Source: Chloroflexota bacterium
GTDB lineage: Bacteria; Chloroflexota; Anaerolineae; B4-G1
Direction: 5' to 3'
DNA: 16,807 bases
Assembly: GCA_024232355.1 (NCBI GenBank)
Contig: JAAEPW010000725.1
Span: 1 to 16,807, forward strand
The position numbers and the translations under genes were made by a program. The notes beneath the pieces are model-generated. The model worked only from the letters and a program-made list of their open reading frames with translations, searched no databases and was not told the origin of the DNA. This document shows positions 8,701 through 16,807 of this stretch, piece by piece. Within the stretch, counting starts at the first letter, position 1. Each line of letters begins with the position of its first letter.

Positions 8701-10387
8701 TGATGATCCCCATCAATCCCACGATCATTTCCAGGGAACGCTCCACACAGATGCCCACCAATATCTCTGGCCCCACGCCCAGCCCTCGCAGGTGATGCGC
8801 CAATTGGTTCGCTCGCCGGCTCAACTCCCGATAGGTCAGATGCTGGTCCTCGCCGTGTCCAGATCCCTGTGGTGAGCCTGCCGCAGAAAAGACCACTGCC
8901 ACTGCGTCTGGCGTTTGATCTTCCTGCAACTCGAATAGCTCGTGAATGCATGCACCCTTGGGGTACTCCGTCCAGGTGTCATTCCACCCCGCCAGCAACT
9001 GCTGCCGCTCTGTCTCCGTCAAGAGTGGCAGGTCCGAGATGCGCTGGTCCGGATCGGCAACGATGCCTTGCAGCAAGACCCGAAAGTGGTCCACCAGCCG
9101 GGCTATCGTGCCCTCATCGAACAGGTCGGTGTTGTACTCCAATGCCCCTCTCAGCCCTTGCGCCGTTTCAGTCATAGATAGAGTCAAATCAAACTTTGCT
9201 GTTCTGTTGTCTGTCTCTAATAGATTCAGCGTCAAGCCAGGCAACTCTGGTGGTTCCAGCGGTGCATTCTCGAGTGCGAACATCACCTGGAACAACGGTG
9301 TGCGACTCGTATCCCGCTCCAACTGCAGTTCATCCACCAGTATCTCAAACGGCAAGTCTTGGTGCGCATATGCCCCTAATGCCACCTCCCGCACCCGGCC
9401 TAGCAATTCTCGGAAGCTCGGGTTGCCTTCTAGATTAGTGCGCAACACCAACATATTGACAAAAAAGCCGATCAGCCCCTCGATTTCGGACTGGTTGCGG
9501 TTGGCGATGGGAGTGCCCACCACGACGTCCTCCTGTCCCGTATAGCGGTACAGCAACGTCTTGAACGCCGCCAACAACGTCATAAACAGCGTCACTTCCT
9601 CCCGTCGGCTCAATTCTTTCAACACTTCACTTGACTCTCTCGAAGGCGCCAGAGTTTGAGTCGCGCCGTGGAATGTTTGGACTGGTGGACGCGGGTAGTC
9701 GGTCGGCAGTTTTAGCACTGGCACGTTATCACCAAGCTGCTCCTTCCAATAAACAAGCAGCCTTTCCACTCCCTCACCTTGCAACCACTTGCGCTGCCAC
9801 ACGGTAAAATCCGCATACTGGATCAACAATTCGGGTAGTGGCGACGGCTGTCCAGTAGAAAAGGCCTCGTAGAGCGTCATTACCTCTTGGGTGAACACCT
9901 CCATTGACCAGCCGTCCGAGACGATGTGGTGTATCGTCAGGAGCAATACGCGTTCGCTCTCTCCGAGCCGCAGTACAATGGTCCGCAATAGCGGGCCACG
10001 CATTAGATCGAACGCCTGCTGCGCCTCCTCTAGAGCCAGATGATGGACCTGGGCTTCCTGCTCCACATCAGCAAGATCCTGCAAATCTACTATCGGCAAC
10101 TCTATCGTCAAACTCGCGGCGATGACCTGAACTACTTCTCTGTCCACCATCGCAAAGGTTGTTCTCAGGACTTGGTGACGCCTGATGATCTCGTTAAGAC
10201 TCTGCTCCAACGCTACCACGGAGAGTGTGCCCGAGAAGCGCACGGCAGCAGAGACATTGTAAACAGGACTATTGGGCACCAGATGGTCAAGGAACCACAA
10301 CCGCCGTTGGGCAAAAGATGCTGGAAAGACAAATATCCCTTCTTCCGAACGCGATGTATTTCCAGTATTCGCCGGAAAAGATGTCAT
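5717..10387 (-). CDS. NRPS C-A-T-C, glycine-like A domain
   Basis: The protein has 1556 residues and looks intact. Condensation domain 1 covers about 20-455 with SFAQRRLWFLDHL and an intact HHIVSDG at 153-159. The A domain covers about 465-985, with YTSGSTGKPKG at 641-651, MYGPTETTVW, YKTGDLARYLPDG, and the catalytic Lys978 in TPNGKVDRRAL. The thiolation domain carries LGGHS with Ser1035 as the phosphopantetheine site. A second condensation domain covers about 1095-1530 with HHIVSDG at 1227-1233. Specificity residues read D-I-L-Q-L-G-M-V-W, which matches the glycine signature I recall. The protein stops right after the second C domain, with a tail of about 25 residues and no A or T domain, so that C domain must act with a carrier on another polypeptide. 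It starts 34 bp after the M28 gene; GGGAG lies ten bases before the ATG. No epimerase or thioesterase is present. Confidence 0.96.
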   Translation of the reverse strand: MTSFPANTGNTSRSEEGIFVFPASFAQRRLWFLDHLVPNSPVYNVSAAVRFSGTLSVVALEQSLNEIIRRHQVLRTTFAMVDREVVQVIAASLTIELPIVDLQDLADVEQEAQVHHLALEEAQQAFDLMRGPLLRTIVLRLGESERVLLLTIHHIVSDGWSMEVFTQEVMTLYEAFSTGQPSPLPELLIQYADFTVWQRKWLQGEGVERLLVYWKEQLGDNVPVLKLPTDYPRPPVQTFHGATQTLAPSRESSEVLKELSRREEVTLFMTLLAAFKTLLYRYTGQEDVVVGTPIANRNQSEIEGLIGFFVNMLVLRTNLEGNPSFRELLGRVREVALGAYAHQDLPFEILVDELQLERDTSRTPLFQVMFALENAPLEPPELPGLTLNLLETDNRTAKFDLTLSMTETAQGLRGALEYNTDLFDEGTIARLVDHFRVLLQGIVADPDQRISDLPLLTETERQQLLAGWNDTWTEYPKGACIHELFELQEDQTPDAVAVVFSAAGSPQGSGHGEDQHLTYRELSRRANQLAHHLRGLGVGPEILVGICVERSLEMIVGLMGIIKAGGAYVPLDPAYPQERLALMLEDSQAAVLLTQQRLVERMPEHEARVVCLDTDWETIAQQSQENPISGATADNLAYVIYTSGSTGKPKGVQVLQRAAVNFLESMRQQPGLTEQDILLSVTTLSFDIAVLELFLPLAVAARVVLVNRAVAADGVRLMKVLATSRTTLMQATPATWRLLLESGWQGSDGVRILCGGEALPSVLADELMGQSAALWNMYGPTETTVWSSIYEVKTAGVPITIGRPIANTEMYLLDDHLTPVPIGVPGELYIGGDGLARGYFDRPKLTAQAFIPNPFSDEKEKKTGTRLYKTGDLARYLPDGNIEFLGRADHQVKVRGFRIELGEIETVLSQHSAVRETVVVALKDRPGGARLVAYVVPNQGQAPALSELRSALKSQLPDYMVPAAFVVLEALPLTPNGKVDRRALPAPDTEQPDLANDFVAPRTLVEEMLAGIWCRILGIEQVGIYDNFFHLGGHSLLATQVVSCVRDVFQVELPLQALFEEPSVADLAERIRTARRAEQGLQVPPLAPVVHEEEIPLSFAQQRLWFMDQLVPDNPAYNAPNATRLMGPLDVAALMQTLDEIVRRHETLRTTFVAVDGRPIQAIAPALPVPLPVVDMGPLPEIEREAEARRLATEEAWRPFDLEQGPLLRVTLLRMDVKKHVLLLTMHHIVSDGWSMGVLIQEVGVLYQAFTAGKPSPLAELPIQYADFAVWQREWLRGEVLEEQLSYWKEQLDGMPELLELPTDRPRPPTPTFRGAGETFELSMTLTEALKTLSQREGVTLFMTLLAAFQTLLYRYTGQEDTVVGSSIGNRNRSEITGLIGFFVNTLVLRTDLSGNPTFRELLGRVREVTLDAYAHQDLPFEMLVEELRLKRDTSYNPLCQVVFVFQNAPMPELELPELTLSGLDLDSRKSSFDLILSMRDTEQGLLGTLEYSTHLFDAVTITRMLNHFKVMLEEIVACPEQLLLDIPLSGDEPSRLVEDASSLRAKEFAQFDFRL
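8855..8894. repeat. Related repeat in the A-domain loop of the Gly NRPS
   Basis: The plus strand shows GTGTCC, then 12 extra bases, then TGAGCCTGCCGCAGAAAAGAC. Apart from the 12-base insertion (four codons) it aligns with the copy near 15426. It encodes roughly SAAGSPQGSGHGEDQ, between VAVVF and LTYREL. Confidence 0.55.
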
Positions 10388-10421
10388 CCTTGCACTACTC
10401 CCTTATTCTAGAGACACAGAT

Positions 10422-12773
10422 CTAGTAAATGAATGTTTTGCTCACTAAAGTCAAATCACTGTTTATCGGGAATGGCGCCGATATCATATGCTCCGCTCTT
10501 GGTTCATAGTGTTGGCCCGGTATCTCTGGAAACCCATACGATTGATCCACGACTCTGATCTCCACTGTTTGAGTTGGCTCGATTTCTAGAGTCAGCTTTA
10601 TACCCTCTCTTGGAGGAGCCCAGTACACGAGCCCCCATTGACTTCCTTGCTCGATCCCAGCCTGCGCAGGCAAAGCACTGCAATCAATTTGCCTTCCATT
10701 GACTATGGCCCGAAGGACGCGCGTCTTGGAGATTATATAGATTCTGATGGAAGAAGCTTGTCGAGGCGAAGTAATGCGCACATCCAACATTCGAGTATTA
10801 TTGCTTGTACTATCACCAAGTAACACCATATCAGGTGAAGGAAGCTGTACTGTGGGAGCTGGAGCCTGTAAAAGCTCTCTGGGGTAATGAGGAAAGAACG
10901 CTGGCAAGATATCCCTTTTGGCATCTGTAGAGATGAACTGTGATGTCCACTCGTCTAGCCTCTGATCAACACTGACCCAAACAGCTTCCTTCGTGTCGGC
11001 ATTCAAAGCATAGAAAATACTGTTGGCCTTGGGATGATCAACGTCAAAGCCAAAAGTCAGGCTGCCAGCCACGACGAATCCCAGGCTTACCAATGCTGAA
11101 ATAACGGGCAACCACCATCTGTTTGGAATGGCCATAAGGTCGAGATGTGGAATGAGCAGTCCCATTAGAAGCACTACGAGCACCATCACCATTCCCGACA
11201 TAGTCAAGGACATTGCGACAAAGATCAAATAGATCATTGGAGCGAGAAGGACAATACCAGGTATTGCACAGACGGAAAGTATCACAAGTCGTTTCACCGG
11301 AACCGAACCCTGTTCCTGCAAAACAAACGTGGATCCCAATCCAACTAGGCTGAACAACAGCGGCCAAGCAAATAGATAGCTGCTACCTGGCAAACATAGG
11401 CTCGTCAGAACTGTCAGGACAAGCCACCAGAGCAAGCCACCGATCGTCAGGTTCTCTACACCGACCTTTTCGCGGAACCAAATGCAGAGCAGTGAGGTAA
11501 TAGCGACGGTGAGGGCTGAAAAACCGATCATGTATAGATCACTGTTGTACGCGTCGCCCCAAGGAGGTGACCCATGCCTACCGGCCAATGCCTGAATTAT
11601 CTTCCACGTCAGCATCACTATGATGGGAGCAGCAAGTACGCTTACCAGGAAAGCGAGGAATCCCAGGGCAATCTTGGAGAATGCCAACCGTCTTTTCCGA
11701 AAACCGAGTGCCGTGACCCCAATAAACAGTAGCACCACCAAGATCATCAGAGGGATAACCCACGTCCCAGGGTAGTGGACAAGCATCGAGCTGAAAATAT
11801 CAAAGTATACCTCATTGCTCTCTTTGGTGTCTTCCAAAGGCAGGTTGCCAAAGTGACGTGCCAGAGCCAGGGTGTAAGAGCCTTGGTGTTGAAGACTGCG
11901 CTCATCCATGTTTTCAACATTGTCGAGCAGAGTGTGGTAGTAAACACTCCCTTTGAAAAAGGCTATATTGAATCCAGAAAATCCTGCTTCTCGAAACACG
12001 GTGAAATCGGTATCGTTTGGCAAAAGCCTATAGATTTCGTAGGCAAGCGAGTTCGCAACAGGATGAGGAACTGCTTTGGCAAACTCCTCGATGAGCCACC
12101 CATTCTCTGCACTTGTTTCGAACATCATAGAAGGGCCACCAATTCCGCGCGCTTCAAGATTCACTACGAGCCCGACATCTCTAGCCCAAGGATGTTCATC
12201 TACAAAAGCAAAAGCTCCCAAAAGCCCGACTTCTTCACCATCAGTGAATAGGAGGATCAAATCGTTCTTCAAAGGTGAACCTGCTCTCAAGGCACGTACG
12301 GTTTCAAGCATTGCCGCAACAGAAGCACCGTTATCGCTGGCACCAGGCCCGGTCGGTACCGAGTCATAGTGTACCATGAGCAAGATAGACTTGGTGCTCT
12401 CTGTTCCTTTCAGCCTGGCCACGATGTTTCGCACGGTCCCAGCACGGAAAGGAGAACCCCACAGTAGATTCAGCCCCGTTGACTCTTGGACTTGTATTTC
12501 AAGCCCCATAGCGGTCAATTCTTCGAGAATGTAATCACGGACCTCTGTCTGTTCAGGTGAGCCCACCGGGTGAGGTCTCTTGGCTATGGCCTCGAGATGT
12601 CTCATCGCGCGATCAGAGGAGAACTCTACGAGAGGCGCATCTGAGAGTGTTGGCTTGGAAGGCTGTAGTTGGCCCAGTCCAAGAAACACAAAAAGTGCGA
12701 CGTTCACAAGTGTCAAAAGACCCACGACAGAGTCAGTCCTCGACCGAGTCCTGCGCACATCATTCTTCAACAT
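10422..12773 (-). CDS. Membrane M28-family metallopeptidase, ERMP1-like
   Basis: The protein has 783 residues. A single N-terminal hydrophobic stretch (about 16-36) is followed by an M28 zinc peptidase domain (about 50-310). Its likely metal and catalytic residues are His135 (MVHYDS), Asp147 (GASDNGAS), Glu180/Glu181 (DGEEVG), Glu207 (NLEARG) and His280 (YYHTLLDN). About eight further hydrophobic segments run from 337 to 573. A soluble C-terminal domain of about 210 residues follows. This layout resembles ERMP1/Fxna-type M28 proteins, with the peptidase outside the cytoplasm. It sits between NRPS genes and 34 bp upstream of the Gly-loading synthetase, so co-transcription is likely. Family function is removal of N-terminal residues from peptides. 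Inference: it could trim or activate the exported product, or protect the host. The ATG follows a GGAG by ten bases. All catalytic residues appear present, so it should be active. Confidence 0.93.
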   Translation of the reverse strand: MLKNDVRRTRSRTDSVVGLLTLVNVALFVFLGLGQLQPSKPTLSDAPLVEFSSDRAMRHLEAIAKRPHPVGSPEQTEVRDYILEELTAMGLEIQVQESTGLNLLWGSPFRAGTVRNIVARLKGTESTKSILLMVHYDSVPTGPGASDNGASVAAMLETVRALRAGSPLKNDLILLFTDGEEVGLLGAFAFVDEHPWARDVGLVVNLEARGIGGPSMMFETSAENGWLIEEFAKAVPHPVANSLAYEIYRLLPNDTDFTVFREAGFSGFNIAFFKGSVYYHTLLDNVENMDERSLQHQGSYTLALARHFGNLPLEDTKESNEVYFDIFSSMLVHYPGTWVIPLMILVVLLFIGVTALGFRKRRLAFSKIALGFLAFLVSVLAAPIIVMLTWKIIQALAGRHGSPPWGDAYNSDLYMIGFSALTVAITSLLCIWFREKVGVENLTIGGLLWWLVLTVLTSLCLPGSSYLFAWPLLFSLVGLGSTFVLQEQGSVPVKRLVILSVCAIPGIVLLAPMIYLIFVAMSLTMSGMVMVLVVLLMGLLIPHLDLMAIPNRWWLPVISALVSLGFVVAGSLTFGFDVDHPKANSIFYALNADTKEAVWVSVDQRLDEWTSQFISTDAKRDILPAFFPHYPRELLQAPAPTVQLPSPDMVLLGDSTSNNTRMLDVRITSPRQASSIRIYIISKTRVLRAIVNGRQIDCSALPAQAGIEQGSQWGLVYWAPPREGIKLTLEIEPTQTVEIRVVDQSYGFPEIPGQHYEPRAEHMISAPFPINSDLTLVSKTFIY

Positions 12774-12829
12774 CTATTTGCTTCTCCGTCCTACCTCTGT
12801 TATAGACATCCAGATAATGACTCCACTAC

Positions 12830-13030
12830 AAACTCGCTGCTTCATTTTCTTCCGCAAAAACTAGATCGGGTTATCGTCCGGCGAATAGTACGAAAGCTAG
12901 AAGACCGTGAGATGGTCTCGGTGTGCCTCGAAGAAGGCGCGTGTGACCTTGCGGGTATGGTATTTGGCATCATCTTGGATGAGGATCGCGTGTTTCCGAG
13001 TCTGATCGAGCTCGGTCACCGGCTTGCCGT
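12830..13030 (-). pseudogene. IS630-family transposase remnant
   Basis: Reading the minus strand in one frame gives HAILIQDDAKYHTRKVTRAF, then HRDHLTVF, a stop (TAG at 12897-12899), LSYYSPDDNPI, a second stop (TAG at 12861-12863), and FLRKKMKQR. This is the C-terminal DDE region of IS630-type transposases, normally ending like FQLPSYSPDYNPIEFLWKK. Both stops are one-base changes from the expected Gln and Glu codons. The N-terminal part of the transposase is not recognisable in any frame between here and 13211, and I see no clear terminal inverted repeats. The rest of the 438 bp gap (12774-13211) shows nothing else I can name. The remnant lies exactly where the upstream NRPS loses its condensation domain, so it probably marks the insertion or deletion that broke that gene. 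Confidence 0.75.
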
Positions 13031-13211
13031 CAGTACAGAGCCACGATGCCGTGATTCTGCGTACTGCCCGTATGTCGCCTGCCGCGTAGGTCTGTCCCAG
13101 GCGTCGAGGGCTTGCGCAGCGGGTCGAAACATCTGCTCGCCTCCACATATACCGGTCAGTCCGCCACATCTGGCGGTCGACAAGTGAGTTGTGGCACCTG
13201 AAGTAGTACAT

Positions 13212-16200
13212 CTATGCCATAACACGGGCTTGATAGAACACCGCCAGTTCCCGGATCAGTGCATCTATTGACCAGCCATCCCAAGTATCGCGACGTATGA
13301 ACATCAGCAGAATATGTGTCTCGTCGGCCACCTGCAGCAACACCCCCTGTACAAGCCGATCCCGTGCCAAGTCAAGGGGACGTTGGACCCCCTCGGTGAC
13401 CAGTTGCTGCATCCGAGCCTCCTGCTCGACCTCGGAAAGCCCCTGCAGGTTCAACACCAACAGTGAGTTATCCGGAGCCAGAATAGCGGTCTGTATGGGG
13501 TGTCCATTCACTTCCTCGAAAGGGACGAGAACTTGATGTTCAGCGAGTTTCACGAGGCTCTGCTCCAATGCGGTCACGCTGAGTTGACCAATGAGCCGCA
13601 CGGCAACAGGGCTGCCGCCAGTAGAACTACCAGACTCCAACTGATCCAGGAACCACAACCGTTGCTGCGAAAAGACGACAGGAAGGCCACTATCTTGTGC
13701 GATAGGCACAATGGGCGGCATCGACGGCTTTTGCCCTGAACGATGATTCTTCTCGACGCGCTCTGCCAAACTGGCGACCGTCGGCGCCTCAAAAAACGCA
13801 CGTAGGGAAAGGTCGACCTGGAAGGCGTCGCGCACGCGGGATATGATCCGGGTAGCCAGCAGGGAATGTCCGCCCAGATCGAAAAAGTCGTCGTGAATCC
13901 CCACCTGCTCAAGATCGAGTACTTTGACCCAGATATCTGCCAGTATTTTTTCTGAGGCCGTGCGCGGCGCTACAAATATATGCTCTGACTTTCTCGCTCG
14001 ACCCGGTATAGGCAGAGCGCGGCGGTCCACCTTCCCGTTGAGCATCAGTGGCAATGCCTCCAACGTCACGAACGCTGACGGCACCATGTAGGTCGGCAGC
14101 TTTTCCCACAAGAAGCGACGCAGTTTTTCCACCGCGAGAGCCTGCCCCTCTTTCGCAACCACATAGGCCACCAACTGCTTGCCTGCGTCACTCGGCTCAT
14201 CCTCCCGCGTCAGCACAACTGTCTCCTGCACCGCCGGGTGTTGGGCAAGCACCATCTCGATCTCCCCCAACTCGATGCGGTAGCCGCGAATCTTGACCTG
14301 ATGGTCGATACGTCCTAAAAGTTCGATGTTGCCATCGGGTAGATAGCGGGCAAAGTCCCCCGTGCGATACAGCCGCGCGCTCCTCCTTTCATCCTCTCCG
14401 GAGAGGAACGGGTTGGGAATGAATCTCTCGGCGGTCAACTCTGGTCGGAAGAGATATCCCCGTGCAAGACCTGCCCCTCCAATGCACAACTCTCCAGGAA
14501 CTCCGACTGGCGCAGGGTTTAGGTGGGCATCCAGCAGATAGACTTGCGTGTTGGCGATGGGCCGTCCGATTGTGGCCAGCCCCGTGGCACTTCTCAAAGC
14601 ATACGTCGAATAGGTTGTATCCTCCGAGGGGCCATAGAGATCAAAGACCCGTTGAACCATCTCCTGCTGATAGATCTGCCGCACGAGTTGCGTTTGAAGA
14701 GGCTCGCCAGCCAAGTTGACCACGCGCACAGAGGTAGGCACCCCGTCCACGTGCAGCAACTCCCTCATCGTCGAGGGTACTGTGTTAATCAGAGTGACCG
14801 CCTCGGCAGTCGGCATAGCGGAAAGATGCAAGGCTGTCTCAGCTAGAATCACCATCCCCCCGCAACTCAGTGGCACAAAGATCTCAAAGATCGAGAGGTC
14901 GAAGCAGATGGACGTCGAGGCCAAGGTGCCGGCAAGCAACTCTGAACCGAAGACGTCCCTGGCCCAATGGATGAGCGCCACTGCACTGTTATGTTGGATG
15001 GCAACTCCCTTGGGTCTCCCGGTCGAGCCGGAGGTGTAGATCACGTAGGCCAGGTTCTCCGGCGTTGCCCTGTCAGTTGGGTTTTCCTCGCCTGCCCGGG
15101 CGATGATCTGCCAGTCTACGTCGAGGCACACGAGCCGAGATCTCTGTACAGGAAGTCGTTCGGTCAACTGTCGTTGGGTCAACACCACCGACGATCGAGT
15201 GTCCTCCAGCACGAAGGACAGACGATCTTGGGGATAGGCCGGATCCAGCGGCACGTATGTTCCACTGGCCTTTAGAACACCCAGCAATCCCACCACCATC
15301 TCCAGTGACCGTTCCACGCAAATTCCGACTAGTACCTCTGGGCCTACGCCCACTGCCTGCAGGTGATGTGCTAGTTGATTGGCCCGACAATTCAGTTCCC
15401 GGTAGGTCAAATGTTGATCTTCGCCGTGTCCTGAGCCTGTCGAAGGAAAGACCACCGCTACCCTATCCGGTGTTCGCTCCACCTGTGCCTCGAACAACTT
15501 GTGGATGCATTGGTCCTGTGGATAGTAAGCCTCGGTCTCATTCCACCCTTCCAACAACTGCCGCCGCTCCACCTCTGTTAAGAGAGTCAAGTCCGAAATC
15601 CGTTGCTCTGGATTGGCAACGATACTCTCCAGTAAACAGTGGAAATGTGCCGCCATTCTCGCAATCGTAGCAGCATCGAACAAGTCAACATTGTACTGCA
15701 GCGAAATCCCCAAACCGTCCGCCTTCTCCGCTGCGACCAGCGCCAGATCAAACTGAGCTGCTCGTCGGTCCAACGCTGTAGACTCCACGGAGATCCCCCC
15801 CATCTCTATGCAGGCCCCCGCTTCGCCTAGCACAAACGGGGCTATCTCCTTCCCGGTCTTGGATAGCGGCGACTGCTGCAAGGCCAACATTGCCTGGAAG
15901 ATCGGTGACCGACTAGGGTCCCGAACTGGCCGCAATTGCTCCACTAACAAATCGAAGGGATAGTCCTGATGCGCAAAAGCCTCCAGCACCGTCTGACGCA
16001 CTTGATCCAGGAATCCTGTGAACGACAGATCACTGGATACATTGGCACGCAATACAATTGGATTCACAAAGTAGCCCACCAGCCTGGCTGACTCTGCGGA
16101 ATTTCTGCCAGACGTGGGTGAGCCAACCAGGATATCCTGCTGGCCTGTGTAGCGGTAAAGCAGCGCCTGGAAGGCTGCGAGTAGAGTCATGTAAAGGGTA

Positions 16201-16661
16201 GCGCCATGGGCACGACCGACTGCCTTGAGGTTCTCTGTCAACTCCTCGTCTAGTGTGAGAGCCTGGGAAGCTCCGCGATAGGTCTGAACCGCCGGTCGAG
16301 GTTGATCAGTGTGTAAATCCAGAACAGGCAACTCGCCCGACAGATGCTCTTGCCAGTACGCCTGCAATTGTCTGCCTCTCGGCCCATCCAGCGTTCTTGC
16401 TTGCCGGCGAACGTGATCGGGATATTGAAGCTCGTGTGGAGGCAGCGTCACCTGCTCACCCGCACATTCCGCCGGGTACAGGACACCCAGTTCATCTAAC
16501 AACACAACCAGAGACCACAAGTCAGCTATGATATGATGCATAACCAACAGGAGAATATGCTCCTGTGCCGAGCGGCTGAACAGGTGTATCCGCATCAAGG
16601 ATCCCTGCTGCAGATCAAAGGGACGATGGGTCTCTTCAACCAGACGCTCGTCCAAGTACAC
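13212..16661 (-). pseudogene. NRPS module C-A-T-C, truncated at both ends, alanine-like A
   Basis: The open frame has 1149 codons. It opens inside a condensation domain: the first recognisable residues are DERLVEETHRPFDL, so about 120 N-terminal residues including the usual RLWFLDQL are missing. A stop lies four codons before the GTG at 16661, and no ribosome site is visible. This C domain has HHIIADL at 42-48. The A domain (about 375-885) is intact, with YTSGSTGRPKG at 542-552, LYGPSEDTTY, YRTGDF and Lys877 in LNGKVDRRAL. Specificity residues read D-L-F-N-N-A-L-T-Y, which I recall as an alanine signature. The thiolation domain has LGGHS with Ser933. The second C domain (from about 990) has RRDTWDG in place of HHxxxDG, a shortened region near 1035-1048, and ends after VFYQA, about half length, against the IS630 remnant. 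Its A and T domains could still fold, but the protein as a whole is probably non-functional. Confidence 0.85.
15426..15451. repeat. Short dispersed repeat in the A-domain loop of the Ala NRPS
   Basis: The plus strand contains TCCTGAGCCTGTCGAAGGA at 15429-15447. Its ends (TCCT/AGGA) are self-complementary. The core resembles a short repeat that I recall as scattered through many bacterial genomes. Here it is read in frame on the minus strand as part of FPSTGSGHGEDQ, at the same A-domain loop as the copies near 1151 and 8855. Confidence 0.6.
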
Positions 16662-16760
16662 TTTGTCCGGGTATTAACATAAGCCGCGACACTTGAGACA
16701 AAGAAAAGCTGGGAGTATGTGACGAAATGTGATAACCTATAGCTCCAAGTATCCACAAAA

Positions 16761-16766
16761 AAGGAG
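16761..16766 (+). promoter_or_regulatory. Shine-Dalgarno for the right-edge gene
   Basis: AAGGAG lies five bases upstream of the ATG at 16772. It is the best evidence that a real plus-strand gene begins at the right edge. Confidence 0.55.
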
Positions 16767-16771
16767 CATAG

Positions 16772-16807
16772 ATGAGTATCACAGCCGAAGTTCGAAAGCG
16801 AGATAAA
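16772..16807 (+). CDS. Start of an unidentified gene, possible transposase
   Basis: Only the first 12 codons are present (MSITAEVRKRDK). AAGGAG at 16761-16766 sits five bases before the ATG, which is an excellent ribosome site. Its position at the point where the NRPS is cut suggests the main gene of an insertion sequence, but 12 residues are too few to identify it. Confidence 0.45.
   Translation, partial: MSITAEVRKRDK

Larger units (their letters stand above)
16659..16807 (+). mobile_element. Probable end of an insertion sequence, runs off right edge
   Basis: Condensation-domain similarity stops near 16655 and unrelated sequence begins. An exact 7 bp inverted repeat (CTTTGTC at 16661-16667, GACAAAG at 16697-16703) could form a hairpin near the element end. 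A TTGAGA at 16693 with TATGTG 17 bases later could be a weak promoter. A well-formed plus-strand gene start follows at 16772. The abrupt loss of NRPS sequence and the opposite gene direction suggest an inserted element. No transposase motif is visible inside the window, so the family is unknown. Confidence 0.5.

Noticed and set aside
8250..8951. Minus-strand open frame of 233 codons
   Set aside because: It is an out-of-frame reading of the A domain that is clearly coding in the adjacent frame. Its Gly/Arg/Ala-rich composition is typical of such shadows.
12897..13211. Minus-strand open frame of 104 codons as an intact small gene
   Set aside because: Only its last 35 or so residues resemble anything (an IS630 transposase), and similarity continues past its stop codon, so it is part of a pseudogene.
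16659..16661. GTG as a genuine start of the alanine NRPS
   Set aside because: No ribosome site precedes it. The protein would begin in the middle of a condensation domain, and a stop lies four codons upstream next to IS-like DNA.
1..16807. CRISPR arrays, tRNA or rRNA genes
   Set aside because: No regularly spaced repeats and no tRNA-like or rRNA-like sequence were seen. The repeated stretches are homologous NRPS domains.

Overview
The window holds part of a nonribosomal peptide synthetase (NRPS) locus, with every convincing gene on the minus strand. The organism is bacterial, at roughly 50-55 percent GC by eye. The NRPS sequence style and a short palindromic repeat (core TCCTGAGCCTGTCGAAGGA) would fit Chloroflexota or a similar large-genome environmental lineage. 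That is a weak inference, because nothing here fixes the taxonomy.

Layout in the direction of transcription (right to left): (1) 16659-16807, an IS-like end, with a plus-strand gene starting at 16772 and leaving the window. (2) 13212-16661, an NRPS module C-A-T-C that has lost the front of its first C domain at this IS-like end and the back half of its second C domain at the other side; its A domain reads as alanine-like. (3) 12830-13030, a decayed IS630-family transposase remnant. (4) 10422-12773, a membrane-anchored M28 metallopeptidase of the ERMP1-like type. (5) 5717-10387, an intact C-A-T-C NRPS with a glycine-like A domain. (6) 2067-5690, a cobalamin-binding radical SAM enzyme fused to a degenerate condensation domain and then to a half condensation domain. 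(7) 1-2038, an NRPS that begins with a half C domain followed by an A domain and runs off the left edge.

Genes 4 to 7 are separated by only 34, 26 and 28 bp and look like one operon. A coherent reading is that the Gly-loading synthetase makes a carrier-bound intermediate. The radical SAM fusion would be recruited to it through its C-like domains and alter an unactivated carbon (C-methylation is the usual reaction of this enzyme class). The next synthetase would then extend the chain. The membrane peptidase could mature, export-process or detoxify the product. The upstream alanine module is probably broken, so the locus has been rearranged by insertion sequences.

The most unusual item is the radical SAM/condensation fusion. 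Next come the repeated placement of gene breaks at C-A domain junctions, and the palindromic repeat sequence sitting in frame at the same A-domain loop in all three synthetases.
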